From contig NZ_QPEX01000010.1 in assembly GCF_003335505.1 (NCBI RefSeq), forward strand, positions 310,001-374,000: a stretch of DNA of 64,000 nucleotides, written 5' to 3'. Below the pieces are notes generated by a model. It was not told the origin of the DNA. It did not search any database and saw nothing but the letters and a program-made list of their open reading frames with translations. This DNA is from Bremerella cremea (GTDB lineage Bacteria; Planctomycetota; Planctomycetia; Pirellulales; Pirellulaceae). Position numbers and translations under genes: made by a program. Positions 43,883-53,334 of this stretch are shown in pieces (within the stretch, counting starts at the first letter, position 1; every line of letters begins with the position of its first letter).

Positions 43883-44809
43883 CTATTCCCTATTGCCAGC
43901 GATAATCCTAAAGCGAGCACGAATTGCAAAGTTGAACGAGACTTTGCTTAGATCGGTCACCTCTGAAACCAGAGGATCGTCACTGGGTGTAGCCATCCGC
44001 CGACCGTAGCCATACCCGTACATCTCCTCTGGCGACATTCCGCCATACGTTGAACTAGATAGCGACATCAAGAGGCCCAGGTCTTGTCCGGCTGCTGCCG
44101 CCAGTTCCTTGGCATCTTTCACAGATGCTTCGAAGGCAGCTTTCATGGCTTGGCTGCGTTCCTCCTCGGTTATCTTGGCGGCAAACGTGATCACAGGTTC
44201 ACCCGGCTTCGCCTGGGGCTCGTCGGAGTACGGATCGTAGCCGTAAGCCTCGGCTTCTTCAAGCAATTCCTGCTCGGCCAAGGAAAGCTTCTGTGACTTC
44301 GCGCCTCCGATGTCAGCATCTTCAATCTTTTTTCGGAGAACGGTCGCCTGTTGCAGGAGTTTAACCGGATCACTCGTATCAAGTTCCCAGCGAGCCGTGA
44401 GAGGAAGCGTAACAACGGTTGACTCCGCCACCTTGAGGCCTGCGGGAACCGAACCGCCGCTGCGTTGGATCCGCTCGCGAATCATCGCCTGAATCTGTTC
44501 TTGCCCTTGGCTGGCCGCGCTGGTGGTGGTTGGGTCGCCATACTCGACGGTATCCATCTCGGCTCCTAGCGATGTCAGAAGCGTCTTGGCTACTTCTTTT
44601 CGCTTCTCGAGCGCAGCCAATGCGTCATCCATCGATCCCGCCCGACCGATCAAGTCGAGCCGCATGACCAGTTGGGATGGCCAACGTTTTAAGACCTCTT
44701 TTCCTTCGGCCTCGACCATCGGTTGTTCTTGAGCCGTTGCGAACGGCCCGCTGACGACCGAAGCAGTTACCACCGCCAAGGCCATAAAAAGTCGGATGCT
44801 AGATTTCAT
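43883..44809 (-). CDS. Exported SIMPL (DUF541)-like protein
   Basis: The ATG at 44809 follows a GGGAG site and gives 308 residues; an upstream in-frame start at 44827 is less likely. A signal peptide is clear (MALAVVTASVVSGPFATAQ). The mature protein has EGKEVLKRWPSQLVMRLDL near the start and a C-terminal part with AAFEASVKDAKELAAAAGQDLG, which resembles the helix and loop of SIMPL/DUF541 proteins. A middle insert is acidic and tyrosine-rich (EAEAYGYDPYSDEPQ) and MYGYGYGRR occurs near the end. SIMPL proteins are periplasmic and poorly characterised. It is the last gene of the nine-gene operon, 39 bp after the HEAT protein gene. Confidence 0.72.
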   Translation of the reverse strand: MKSSIRLFMALAVVTASVVSGPFATAQEQPMVEAEGKEVLKRWPSQLVMRLDLIGRAGSMDDALAALEKRKEVAKTLLTSLGAEMDTVEYGDPTTTSAASQGQEQIQAMIRERIQRSGGSVPAGLKVAESTVVTLPLTARWELDTSDPVKLLQQATVLRKKIEDADIGGAKSQKLSLAEQELLEEAEAYGYDPYSDEPQAKPGEPVITFAAKITEEERSQAMKAAFEASVKDAKELAAAAGQDLGLLMSLSSSTYGGMSPEEMYGYGYGRRMATPSDDPLVSEVTDLSKVSFNFAIRARFRIIAGNRE

Positions 44810-44848
44810 GATGCTTTTCTCCCACACGCCGGGCCTTTACCGCGACGA

Positions 44849-47800
44849 TTAACGCAAATTCTCGATTCCGATACTATCCCGAATTTCTTTTCTCAAGCGG
44901 AGCACGTCGTCGCCGCTCATGATGCGAATGGTCCAATAAAATTCCTTCGTGCGATATTCGCTTATTCTGTCGTTGATCTCACGTAAGATGTCAACGTGCT
45001 CGGTGGCATTCAACTTGGCGATCGCCCGATAAACCAGCCGGTCCATGGCATCATCTTCTTCGTCTTTGTGGAGTCGCCAGTACTCCAACAGCGGCGTTAA
45101 ACCTTCCTGCTTGCCGAGCATTGACAACGCATAAGCGGCATACGCCCGAACCTTATCGTCCTTATGGTTTAACATCGGCTGGACGTTGGCTTCCGTCACC
45201 CCGTCCGGTGGCTCAGGAATAATCGGGCCGCTCTCAGGCTCGTTGTAATAAATGCTGCTGCGGCTGGGAATGTAAAAGTGGTCGCGAATGTAACGTAATT
45301 CGTATTCATTTTCGGCAACCAGGGCGATAAGGGCGATCCGTTGACGTTCAGGATTGTCGCCTTCCATTGCCGCTACGGCCATTTCTTTTTGCTGGTTGGC
45401 CAGGGCCAGGCACAAGGCAATCTGAAACGCATCTTGGCGAAGCGTTTCCGGTCGCTGCTCGTCTGCGGCAATTTCCGTCGCCATCTCGGCGGCAGCGTCT
45501 TTGTCGATTTTGGCAACCAAGACCAGTGCCACGAGAGATTCCAACTCAACTCCGCTTTTAACATGCGGCGTGGCATCGTTCAGGATTGTGGTTTTAAGTT
45601 CCTCTGAAACTTCATCATCGTAAAAATACCGCTGACCGGTGTAGGCCATGAGCAGTAAATCGGAGATGGTCGAGGCTAAGCCGACATCCACGGTTTCGTC
45701 TTGTAAAACAGGCCAAAGTAACTCAGCAGACCGGCGATCGGGAGCTTCGGTGAGCATTCTGGCCAAGTACATTTTCTGATCGTTGGTGGTGGCCAATTCG
45801 AGAAATTCCTGGAATAACTCCTGACGCTGCTCCCACGGAACCCAAGCTAAAACCGCGCTGCCTTTGACCAGTTCTTGAGGATCTTCCTGCACAATTGTTC
45901 GAAGCACCGGGAGGGCCTCTTCAGATTTCCCTAGAGAGACTAAACACAACGCAGCAAGCAGCCGTTCTTTTGGCTCGTCGGAATCCAACATTCCTTGCAA
46001 AGGCTCGATCAAATCGACGTAATACATCGCGCGCCCTTTGGCCGAGGTAAACTCAGCCAGCCAGCGATCCCAGCGGTCGTCGACCGATTTGTCTTCGCTG
46101 GCTTCTGCTTCTTTCTCTTCCTCTTGCGGTGCATCCTCGTCTACTGCTTCCGGCGGCGCCTCCTCTTCCTTCGGTTTGCTACCAAACAAAGCGCCAAATG
46201 CTTGGGAAAGCAAACCCGGAGAACTTTTTGCAACCGGGGGCATGTCGATCATCTCGGCATCTTCCCGCATTTGCTCCGCCACGTTCCGCCGCTTCGATTC
46301 CAAGCTTTCAAAAATGGCCATCGCCGCCACTAAGCGAACCTCGGAGGCCTCGTCTTTCAACGCAGTGGGGCCCCACTCGTTAAGCGTTTCGCTTGAAATA
46401 CGGCGCAAACCGGTCACCGCCGCAGCTCGGATCGCAGGGTTCGGACTTTTTGCGAAATCGAGTAGCTTCGCTGTGATCTTGTGCGAACCAGAACTCCGCT
46501 CAGCAATCGTCTTAACCGCCAGAGTTGCCAGTTGAGGATGTTTCTCTACCGTTTCTAGCAGCCGGTCGATCGCAACATCGGAAATCTCTTGCGAGAAGGC
46601 CTCGATAGCACGGCTTACAACGAACGCGTCATCATCATCCAAGCGTTGAATGAGGCCAGCATACACATCGGCGGTTAGCTCCGCGTTTTCTGCTAGTTCG
46701 CCCCTTACCATCTCGCGAAGGCCCTCGGCTGCCTCGGCCCGCACTTGCCAGGCTTCGTGTTCAAGCAGTGGCAACATGGCCCGCGCGCTCGGTTCCGATT
46801 TGATTTCACGAAGATAACGAATCGCATGTACGAGCAGGTCAGCGTCTTCTTCCTCTTGGATGTAGGCAGCCACTTTGTCGACTAAGTCCGCCGAACTCCG
46901 TTCGGTTAACTGCTTCAACACGGCAGCCCGCACGTTCGGCTCTGGGTCTTTCAATAAGCGTACGAGCAACTCCAACGCTTCGTCTCCGCCAGACTGTTGC
47001 AGACCACGCAAAGCAATTTCTCGAATGAGGGGATCCGGGTCGCTGAAAAGTTCCAGCAACAAGGGAAGCTCCGAAGCAGTCGCCAAACCGGCAAGCTGTT
47101 CGGCCGCATCACGGCGAGTCTGCACATCGTGCGAAGCAAGCCTGGCCAATCCTCCTGGAAAGCGAAGCATCAAAGCGTCTGGGGCAACCAAGCGGTAGCG
47201 CAAGGCCAACAAACGTTCTCGCTGCTCATCGATCTCGGCGGCTTCGAGGCGCCGATAGACCTCTGGCAGAAGTCTTTCACCCAGCCGTGCCAAGCGGGCC
47301 GCAATCGGGGCTCCTTCGGTCGGACTCAGCGTAAGCAAGCGATCGATTTGCTCTTGGGCTTCGGCTAGTTCCTCTGCTGAAAGCTCGGCAGAAGCGTCTT
47401 CCTCTTGCTTCTTCAGTTCGCTGGCCCATTGCGTGAGTTGAGCCAGGGCTGGTTCGTCGATCGAGTCTGGTTGCCAGGGATCGATCCCTGCGAGCGGAGC
47501 CTGCCACTGCGAAAGGATTTCGAGAATCGATAACCGTTCGGCCAATCCCCCTTTGCGAAATGCCTCGACCAACGGCGTTGCGGCCACTTCGGGAAAGGCC
47601 TGCAAGCGACTAATCGCCACCTCACGGACAAGCGGATCGCGGTCTTTCAGTAGCTCTAACAGACGCACGATATCGACCGTTTCGAGCGGACGATTGGCCA
47701 GCAAGACATCGTCGGCTGAGGCAACCGCCAAGCGGTGATTCTCTTTTAGCCACGCAGCGAGTTTTTCTGAACTCAAATAACCATCGTGATCGGCCACCTT

Positions 47801-48367
47801 CGCCCCGGAAGGTCGTAGCAAACGCAACGACGGCAAGACGGCTACCGCCAAGCGTTTGGAAGCGGCCAGGTCTTTGTCGATATCGATCTCGATCAGTGTC
47901 CAGCGGCGTAGTTCTTCCTTCGCTGGCGATAGTTGCATTTGTTGCTTGAGGCGGTAACACCAGGGGCAATCTTCGCCAGTTACCAGCACCAACGCAGGCT
48001 TGCCGCTCTGCTGGGCCTGGACAAGCCCTTCATCCAAGTCGAGTATGGCCCCCGGCAGCGGTTCGTGCCCCAGGTCTGGCAAGGCGTTGACTGGAGGCGT
48101 GTTGCTATCGGCCTTCTTTTCCCCGGCAGGCATCTCGGCAGCAGGCTTGTCATTTGGGACGTTGGCTTTTGCTTTTTCCTTGGGCTCTGGCTTGCCGTTA
48201 ATCGCTTCTTCGGCAACTTTATCCAAGGGGGACTCGAGGGACCGAAGGAGTTCGTCATCGAGATCTTGGGCCGCTAAATGGCAGGGAGCAACCGCCGAGA
48301 GAGAAACAATCAGCAGCCCCCAACAGGCAAGCAGCGAGAGCGGGCCAACCTTTAGGCGTGAAAGCAT
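44849..48367 (-). CDS. Exported thioredoxin-like/HEAT-repeat protein
   Basis: The start is the ATG at 48367, which overlaps the preceding stop (TAATG) and follows AAAGGAA, giving 1172 residues. A signal peptide (LSLLACWGLLIVSLSAVAPC) is followed by a charged linker. A thioredoxin-like domain comes next with the active-site motif C134-P-W-C137 (GEDCPWCYRL) and a cis-proline segment AVLPSLRLL. From about residue 240 the protein is built of HEAT/armadillo repeats (DPLIREIALRGLQ, EPNVRAAVLKQL and many more), interrupted near residue 760 by a highly acidic insert. It is probably periplasmic, with a redox head on a scaffold. It is encoded after the tetraheme protein, which suggests a link to cytochrome or thiol chemistry. 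Confidence 0.85.
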   Translation of the reverse strand: MLSRLKVGPLSLLACWGLLIVSLSAVAPCHLAAQDLDDELLRSLESPLDKVAEEAINGKPEPKEKAKANVPNDKPAAEMPAGEKKADSNTPPVNALPDLGHEPLPGAILDLDEGLVQAQQSGKPALVLVTGEDCPWCYRLKQQMQLSPAKEELRRWTLIEIDIDKDLAASKRLAVAVLPSLRLLRPSGAKVADHDGYLSSEKLAAWLKENHRLAVASADDVLLANRPLETVDIVRLLELLKDRDPLVREVAISRLQAFPEVAATPLVEAFRKGGLAERLSILEILSQWQAPLAGIDPWQPDSIDEPALAQLTQWASELKKQEEDASAELSAEELAEAQEQIDRLLTLSPTEGAPIAARLARLGERLLPEVYRRLEAAEIDEQRERLLALRYRLVAPDALMLRFPGGLARLASHDVQTRRDAAEQLAGLATASELPLLLELFSDPDPLIREIALRGLQQSGGDEALELLVRLLKDPEPNVRAAVLKQLTERSSADLVDKVAAYIQEEEDADLLVHAIRYLREIKSEPSARAMLPLLEHEAWQVRAEAAEGLREMVRGELAENAELTADVYAGLIQRLDDDDAFVVSRAIEAFSQEISDVAIDRLLETVEKHPQLATLAVKTIAERSSGSHKITAKLLDFAKSPNPAIRAAAVTGLRRISSETLNEWGPTALKDEASEVRLVAAMAIFESLESKRRNVAEQMREDAEMIDMPPVAKSSPGLLSQAFGALFGSKPKEEEAPPEAVDEDAPQEEEKEAEASEDKSVDDRWDRWLAEFTSAKGRAMYYVDLIEPLQGMLDSDEPKERLLAALCLVSLGKSEEALPVLRTIVQEDPQELVKGSAVLAWVPWEQRQELFQEFLELATTNDQKMYLARMLTEAPDRRSAELLWPVLQDETVDVGLASTISDLLLMAYTGQRYFYDDEVSEELKTTILNDATPHVKSGVELESLVALVLVAKIDKDAAAEMATEIAADEQRPETLRQDAFQIALCLALANQQKEMAVAAMEGDNPERQRIALIALVAENEYELRYIRDHFYIPSRSSIYYNEPESGPIIPEPPDGVTEANVQPMLNHKDDKVRAYAAYALSMLGKQEGLTPLLEYWRLHKDEEDDAMDRLVYRAIAKLNATEHVDILREINDRISEYRTKEFYWTIRIMSGDDVLRLRKEIRDSIGIENLR

Positions 48368-49749
48368 TACGAGGTTCCTTTCAGGCCATGCTCGATCCGA
48401 GGCCAATAGGTGTCGTAGTCGAACAGGGGACTGTTTTCCGGATCGTGACAGCGCACGCACGTCGAGGCAGCATTTTGGAAATGATACGTCCGCTGCTGCG
48501 GTTGTTCGGCATGCCGTTGCGAGGGGCCATGACAGCTTTCGCAGCCCACATTAACCCGATCGAGCGAACGTTTGGCTGACACAAACCCGCCAGGCAAACC
48601 AAAGCCCGTCACGTGGCATTGTTGACAATAAGAATCGACTTGCGAGCCGGTTTTGAGCAACGTCTGCCAAGCATGAGCATGTGCTGAGTGCTCCCAAACC
48701 TGACAATCGGCCTCGTGGCATTGGCGACACGACTTCGTACCGGCAATGCGGTGGGACTCGCCCGCCGGGGCCGTCTCGAACGAAGTTTCGCTGGACATGA
48801 AATCTCGGGCCGCTAGTTCCTGGTAGAAGTCATCCAGGTTCGCTTGTTGCCCGGGCGACTCTGCGAAATCCTCCGTCATTTCCACTACTTCCCCCGTCAT
48901 TCGCTGCTTTTTTCCCACAGGCAGGGTAAGCCGAATCAGGAACTTTCCTTTGTTCGTGGCCGAAGCTAAGAGTAAGGGGCCATTCTGTTCCGGCGCCATC
49001 GCCTGACCGGTCGGGCCTCCGACGATCGCATCGACCTCGGGCAATTGACTGGCAAGCTCGCGTAGCTCCTCTTCGGGAAGGTAAGCCAACACGATCGAGA
49101 CATCGTGTCCCCCTGATTCCTGGGAACGTTGCAACTCGTTGAGGATCGCTTGTTTAGGATCACTAACCTCTAGCTGGTCGGTTGCGAAACTGGGAGACAA
49201 GACACCGATCACCAGCACGCGCCGCTGTCCAATTTCAAGAACCTTCGCTGGGATTCCTAGCGGTTGGCCTGAATGATTGTGAACATTGGCCGAGAGAAAC
49301 AGCGGCTCGTCGTCAAGCGTCTGCTCGATCCGCCGCAGTTCGGCCTCTCCCAGGGCTGCTTCTGCGGCTCCGATATTGTGCAGTGAGATTCCCATTTTCT
49401 TTTCGCCTTGCAGAATCGCTTCGAACTTGGCGATATCGTACGGAGACGTTCCGTGCAGGGCCCCTCCGGCGTCGAGGTACACAAGATCTCCTTGCTGTCG
49501 CAATTGGTCGAGATACGTACCGCGTCGCAGTAGGCCACCAGACTGGTTTGTGGTACAGCCGCAAGGCACGATCCAACCGGCCGTATCACCGCTGATTGCT
49601 ATCAGCAGCGGTTTGCTTGGTGCAGCGTTGCCGAAATCACATCCGCTGTTGCCGGCCAGGCAAGTCAGTGCCAGCCCAGCGCCTAGCATCCCCCAGCCCC
49701 GCCACGTGGGCGAGGCAATCGGTGTCGGAATGCATGAGAGAGCAGCCAT
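48367..49749 (-). CDS. Metallophosphatase-like/tetraheme cytochrome fusion
   Basis: This 460-residue exported protein has a hydrophobic leader ending in NSGC, a possible but atypical lipobox. The first 300 residues resemble UshA-type metallophosphoesterases (SGDTAGWIVPCGCTTN, SGGLLRRGTYLDQL, LSANVHNHSG). However, the metal-binding DxH motif reads DTA, so the histidine is missing and phosphatase activity is doubtful. The last 120 residues carry four CxxCH heme sites (CRQCH, CQQCH, CESCH, CVRCH) in a cytochrome c554-like arrangement, with VGCESCHGPSQRH typical of that family. It probably transfers electrons in the periplasm. Its stop overlaps the HEAT-thioredoxin start by one base. Confidence 0.85.
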   Translation of the reverse strand: MAALSCIPTPIASPTWRGWGMLGAGLALTCLAGNSGCDFGNAAPSKPLLIAISGDTAGWIVPCGCTTNQSGGLLRRGTYLDQLRQQGDLVYLDAGGALHGTSPYDIAKFEAILQGEKKMGISLHNIGAAEAALGEAELRRIEQTLDDEPLFLSANVHNHSGQPLGIPAKVLEIGQRRVLVIGVLSPSFATDQLEVSDPKQAILNELQRSQESGGHDVSIVLAYLPEEELRELASQLPEVDAIVGGPTGQAMAPEQNGPLLLASATNKGKFLIRLTLPVGKKQRMTGEVVEMTEDFAESPGQQANLDDFYQELAARDFMSSETSFETAPAGESHRIAGTKSCRQCHEADCQVWEHSAHAHAWQTLLKTGSQVDSYCQQCHVTGFGLPGGFVSAKRSLDRVNVGCESCHGPSQRHAEQPQQRTYHFQNAASTCVRCHDPENSPLFDYDTYWPRIEHGLKGTS

Positions 49750-49771
49750 GGATACGGCAAATAACTTTCGG

Positions 49772-50509
49772 CTAGTAGGTCAACGAATAGGCAAGAATGT
49801 TCACATTGATTGCTTCGGCGTTGGTGATTTCGTTTCCGCCGCAGCAGCAACAGCCTTGGGTGTGCTTGGTATCGTTCAGGCCATCGTGCGAGAACAACAC
49901 ACCAATCCGGCCACCAATGCTTACGCCTTCGATCGGGCGAGGAGTACCATGTTTGGCTTCCAACTCATCGATATCGTAAACGGTGTGAAAGATCGGGTGA
50001 TCCATTTCTAAAGCGGCAAGCGGATGCTCTGGAAAGATCTCGGCCATCTCTTGGCGAAACGAGCTGTTCCATTCCTGCGAGGAACAACCTGCCGAAGCGA
50101 GGAGAAAACCACCGCGTTCGACGTAGCGGCGTAGTGCTTGGCGTTCCGCTTCAGGCAATTCGAATGCCCCTTCGCCGGTCATGATCACCATCGGAAAGTC
50201 GTACAAGTCATCGCTGGCCAGCTTCACCGCATGAAAGCGGCGACTGGTGCTAATGGCCGTTTCCTTTTCGGCGCGAACCAGAAAATGATCGGAAAAACAG
50301 CGGCTGCTCCGCACACCGGCATAAACCAAGTTAGCGACCTGAACGATGCTTTCCGCTTCGCCCCCGGCCTGAGGTGAGTCAGGAACCGGCGTGGCAGCCT
50401 TGGCGATGGCGACCTCTTCCGTCGCCTCTGCGCCGTGACTTTGCGTGGCCCAAACCAAGCAGCCGACGGCCAGAAACGTCCAGGCCCAATGTCCTAGGTA
50501 TCGCTTCAT
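49772..50509 (-). CDS. DUF4159 domain protein, exported
   Basis: This 245-residue protein has a signal peptide (LGHWAWTFLAVGCLVWATQSHGA). The DUF4159 fold follows: VANLVYAGVRSSRCFSDHFL, DLYDFPMVIMTGEGAFELPE, RRYVERGGFLLASAGCSSQ and NVNILAYSLTY at the end. DUF4159 is related to glutamine-amidotransferase-like folds and is regularly encoded with MoxR, DUF58 and VWA genes. A run of four cysteines (GCCCCGGNE) near the C-terminus stands out and could bind metal or form disulfides. The start overlaps the end of the upstream coiled-coil protein gene by 4 bp. Confidence 0.87.
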   Translation of the reverse strand: MKRYLGHWAWTFLAVGCLVWATQSHGAEATEEVAIAKAATPVPDSPQAGGEAESIVQVANLVYAGVRSSRCFSDHFLVRAEKETAISTSRRFHAVKLASDDLYDFPMVIMTGEGAFELPEAERQALRRYVERGGFLLASAGCSSQEWNSSFRQEMAEIFPEHPLAALEMDHPIFHTVYDIDELEAKHGTPRPIEGVSIGGRIGVLFSHDGLNDTKHTQGCCCCGGNEITNAEAINVNILAYSLTY

Positions 50510-53334
50510 TTCACTTCCTCCGGATAAGCGTCCATCTCTTGTAATTCGGTTGAAAGGCGGCGGAAGTATTGTCCGACACGCTCACGATATCTCAAGGGAA
50601 CAAGCGTCGTACTGCTGCTGCCAGCGGTGCCAGGCGTAAACACATCGCCGATCGAGTCGGCATTCGGGTTCTCGCCACCGATCCCCCCGGCAGCGTTGCC
50701 GAAGCCTCCGCCTTGTTGGTTTTGCTCGCCCGGATTCCGGCCAGCCGCTCCTGCCAAAGCAGGCATATCGCCATAAAGTCCAGGATTGCCGGTGCTACGG
50801 GAACTAAACCCGCTCCCTCCACCTCCTAGCCCCATTTCCGCAATAATTTGCCCTGCGGTCATGCTAAGGGACTGAATACTTGGCTGGAAGGCGAGGCTGG
50901 CTTGTCCTTGGCCTTGCATCGATTCGGAATCACTTAACAGCTCCTCTAAAGCCTGCGCGGCTTTCTCGGCATGTTCGTGTCCCTCTGTGCCTGAGAACTG
51001 AGCGAGTCCTTGTTCGGCGAGATCCATCTCTGGCCCCGCACCGCTTTCACTTAGCGCGGCAGAAAACTTCTCGGCGGTCTCTTTTAGTTGTCTTAAATCT
51101 TCTTCATCAGGCAACTGCAAGGCGGCATCTTTGATGTCGGTGATCAGTGACTCAAGTTCCTCGCGCAGACGTTTTTGTTCTTCTTGCAAATCACGCATGC
51201 GAGCCTTTAGGGCCGGATTGTCTTCCTGATCGCGGCCTTTCAAGGAAGCCAAACGATTGGCCAGGTCGCGTTGGGCTTTGACCAATTGTTCGAATCGCGA
51301 TTTGGCGATCATCAACGGCATGACCTGCTCTAGGCGCTGCAGTGGCATAATGGCCGATTCGTTGTAAAGATCACTTTGTTGGCCCAGCATTTCCATGAGC
51401 TCGGTCAGTTCCATGTTGAACGGTTGCTGCTGCTCTTGCTTGCCTTCCAGCCGCTCTAATCGTTGCTCTAACTGGTTGGCAGCTTGCTCTAGTTGCTTGG
51501 CTAAGTTCTCTAGATGCTTGCTGAGTTCTTCATCGGTTTGGTAAGGAAGCTGATGCCGGACGGCTTTGGCCAATTCCTCTGCGTTCTTGCGGAGTTGGTC
51601 TGCCAACTTCTGGGCGTCTTCCTTGCTCTTCTTGGAAACTAAGCCTTTCTTTTGTTGTTGCTCTTGTTGCAACTGTTTGGCCTGCTCGCGAAGTTGTTGC
51701 AGCATCCGTTCGGCTTGCCGATATTTCGACATTAAGACGTTCAGCCCTTCACGGGCTCGATGCATTCGTTCGTATTCTTCCTGGGAAATGATATGCACCG
51801 TTGCCACCGGCGTTTCTGCCCCTTTGGCCCCGCTTGGATCGTTGTCTTCGCAGCGGGCATACAATTTGATTTGATCACCCGCTTGAAGCCCATAACTACT
51901 CAAAGGCAACGCGACCGCATCGTATTGACGTCTTGGCGCAGGCTGTCCGACCGGCACGCTAAGAGGTAACGCACGCGAGTCGTTCAAGCTGCGATAAATT
52001 TCAACTCGCGAAAGGCCGTAGTCATCTTCTGCTGCAATCTCGATTGGCAAATAGGCTTCTGGTGTGGCTAAAGAAACGGGACGCGGTTTCATGATGCGGA
52101 TGAAAGGGCGCTGATCGGTTTTCAAGGCAACCGTTCCCGCTACCACATCCCGCGAAAACTGGCCTTCGATATCGCGGACCCGCAATTCAAACTTGCCAGC
52201 GGATTGAAAAATGAATTCCCCCTCAACTTTCGATGCCTCTCCGGCAACCGGCGTCATTGCTATCGGTGTCGACTCGTCGGCAGCAATCCAAGTAATTTCA
52301 CCCCCTTCCAAAGGACGCTGGCTTGTCGCCGTTAAACGAGCCCGCGTCCCGGCCAAGCCGGCGAGACCAGCTGTGGGCAAAGGGCCACTATAACCTCCCA
52401 GGCCTTGTGCATATTCCGGCGGAATAACCTCGACCTGGACATCGGCAATATTGGGAACGGTCAGAATCGAAATTTGATGTCGGCGGCTGCGTGTCTGAAA
52501 AGCGCGAGCATGGTACTCAGCAGGTTCGGTAAGCCGGGTTAGAACGGTTCGCCAACGGCCATCTGCTTCCTGAAACAAAGGAACGACTTCTTCTTCCCGC
52601 GACTCACCCGTGAGCACCAGTTCCACATTGTCGACCGGGTCTCCGGCAACCTCGACAAAAACGTCGAGCGGATCTCCCCAGCGAACATCGACATCCCCCG
52701 GAGTAATGACCAACTGCGTGGAGGAAGCGGGCGGAATGTCGCTCCACGGAGACACGAAACGATTCCATTCCGTCTGAACCCAGCCAGGTGCAGCCAATAA
52801 GATAATTCCCGCCACCAGGCCAATGCCTAGCACGGCTAGCCAAGGACGGGCCGCCGGTTTCAAGGGTACCGCCGACGAGGCCGAGACCGCTGTAGCCTTT
52901 TGAGCCGCTGCCGTAATGGCCAGTTCAGTCAGCCCGGTAGAAGCTTCATTGGCTGCGGCATCTTTGCGGCGCGCACCTTCCAGCAAACTCCAGCCGGTTA
53001 GCACAACGCCGCGGGCTTCGGCGGTCGTATCGACGCAGCGAGCCACGACTTGCGGCGAGAACTGTTTTTTCCGCCAAGTCAGCAGCCCCGCCACCAAGGC
53101 AATTCCGGTCACGATGGCAACGTAAGGTGCTACGGCTCTTACTTCCGGGGCCAGATCAAAAAGTAGATCGAGCCAAACGGTGATGGCCAACACACACGCC
53201 AACGCAATCAGCCCCCATCCAGCAGCAACCAACAGATGGACGCGCAGATGTCGACCGGCCACTTCCCGCAGCTTGGCCGCTAGGGCCGCGCCAGAAAATG
53301 TCGCGGAGTTCGTTTCTTTTGGATGGTGCTGCAT
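50506..53334 (-). CDS. Large membrane-anchored coiled-coil protein (DUF4175-like) of the MoxR-VWA operon
   Basis: The ATG at 53334 overlaps the upstream stop codon (TGATG), giving 942 residues; an in-frame start at 53409 would lie inside the upstream gene. Two membrane helices lie near residues 35-85 and one near 170-190 (WLAVLGIGLVAGIILL). An extracytoplasmic region of Ig-like strands follows (about 200-470). Next is a long coiled coil very rich in Q, E and K (ERMLQQLREQAKQLQQEQQQ, about 500-750), and the protein ends in a glycine/asparagine-rich low-complexity tail. The layout resembles DUF4175-type proteins encoded with BatA/VWA genes. It may form the structural core of the complex. The C-terminus overlaps the DUF4159 start by 4 bp. 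Confidence 0.78.
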   Translation of the reverse strand: MQHHPKETNSATFSGAALAAKLREVAGRHLRVHLLVAAGWGLIALACVLAITVWLDLLFDLAPEVRAVAPYVAIVTGIALVAGLLTWRKKQFSPQVVARCVDTTAEARGVVLTGWSLLEGARRKDAAANEASTGLTELAITAAAQKATAVSASSAVPLKPAARPWLAVLGIGLVAGIILLAAPGWVQTEWNRFVSPWSDIPPASSTQLVITPGDVDVRWGDPLDVFVEVAGDPVDNVELVLTGESREEEVVPLFQEADGRWRTVLTRLTEPAEYHARAFQTRSRRHQISILTVPNIADVQVEVIPPEYAQGLGGYSGPLPTAGLAGLAGTRARLTATSQRPLEGGEITWIAADESTPIAMTPVAGEASKVEGEFIFQSAGKFELRVRDIEGQFSRDVVAGTVALKTDQRPFIRIMKPRPVSLATPEAYLPIEIAAEDDYGLSRVEIYRSLNDSRALPLSVPVGQPAPRRQYDAVALPLSSYGLQAGDQIKLYARCEDNDPSGAKGAETPVATVHIISQEEYERMHRAREGLNVLMSKYRQAERMLQQLREQAKQLQQEQQQKKGLVSKKSKEDAQKLADQLRKNAEELAKAVRHQLPYQTDEELSKHLENLAKQLEQAANQLEQRLERLEGKQEQQQPFNMELTELMEMLGQQSDLYNESAIMPLQRLEQVMPLMIAKSRFEQLVKAQRDLANRLASLKGRDQEDNPALKARMRDLQEEQKRLREELESLITDIKDAALQLPDEEDLRQLKETAEKFSAALSESGAGPEMDLAEQGLAQFSGTEGHEHAEKAAQALEELLSDSESMQGQGQASLAFQPSIQSLSMTAGQIIAEMGLGGGGSGFSSRSTGNPGLYGDMPALAGAAGRNPGEQNQQGGGFGNAAGGIGGENPNADSIGDVFTPGTAGSSSTTLVPLRYRERVGQYFRRLSTELQEMDAYPEEVK

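Noticed and set aside
48618..48629. ATTGTTGACAAT, same 12-mer as one of the GntR operator candidates
   Set aside because: It lies inside the tetraheme cytochrome coding sequence and stands alone. It shows that a single copy of the site can occur by chance, so only the paired sites at 63946-63978 are put forward.
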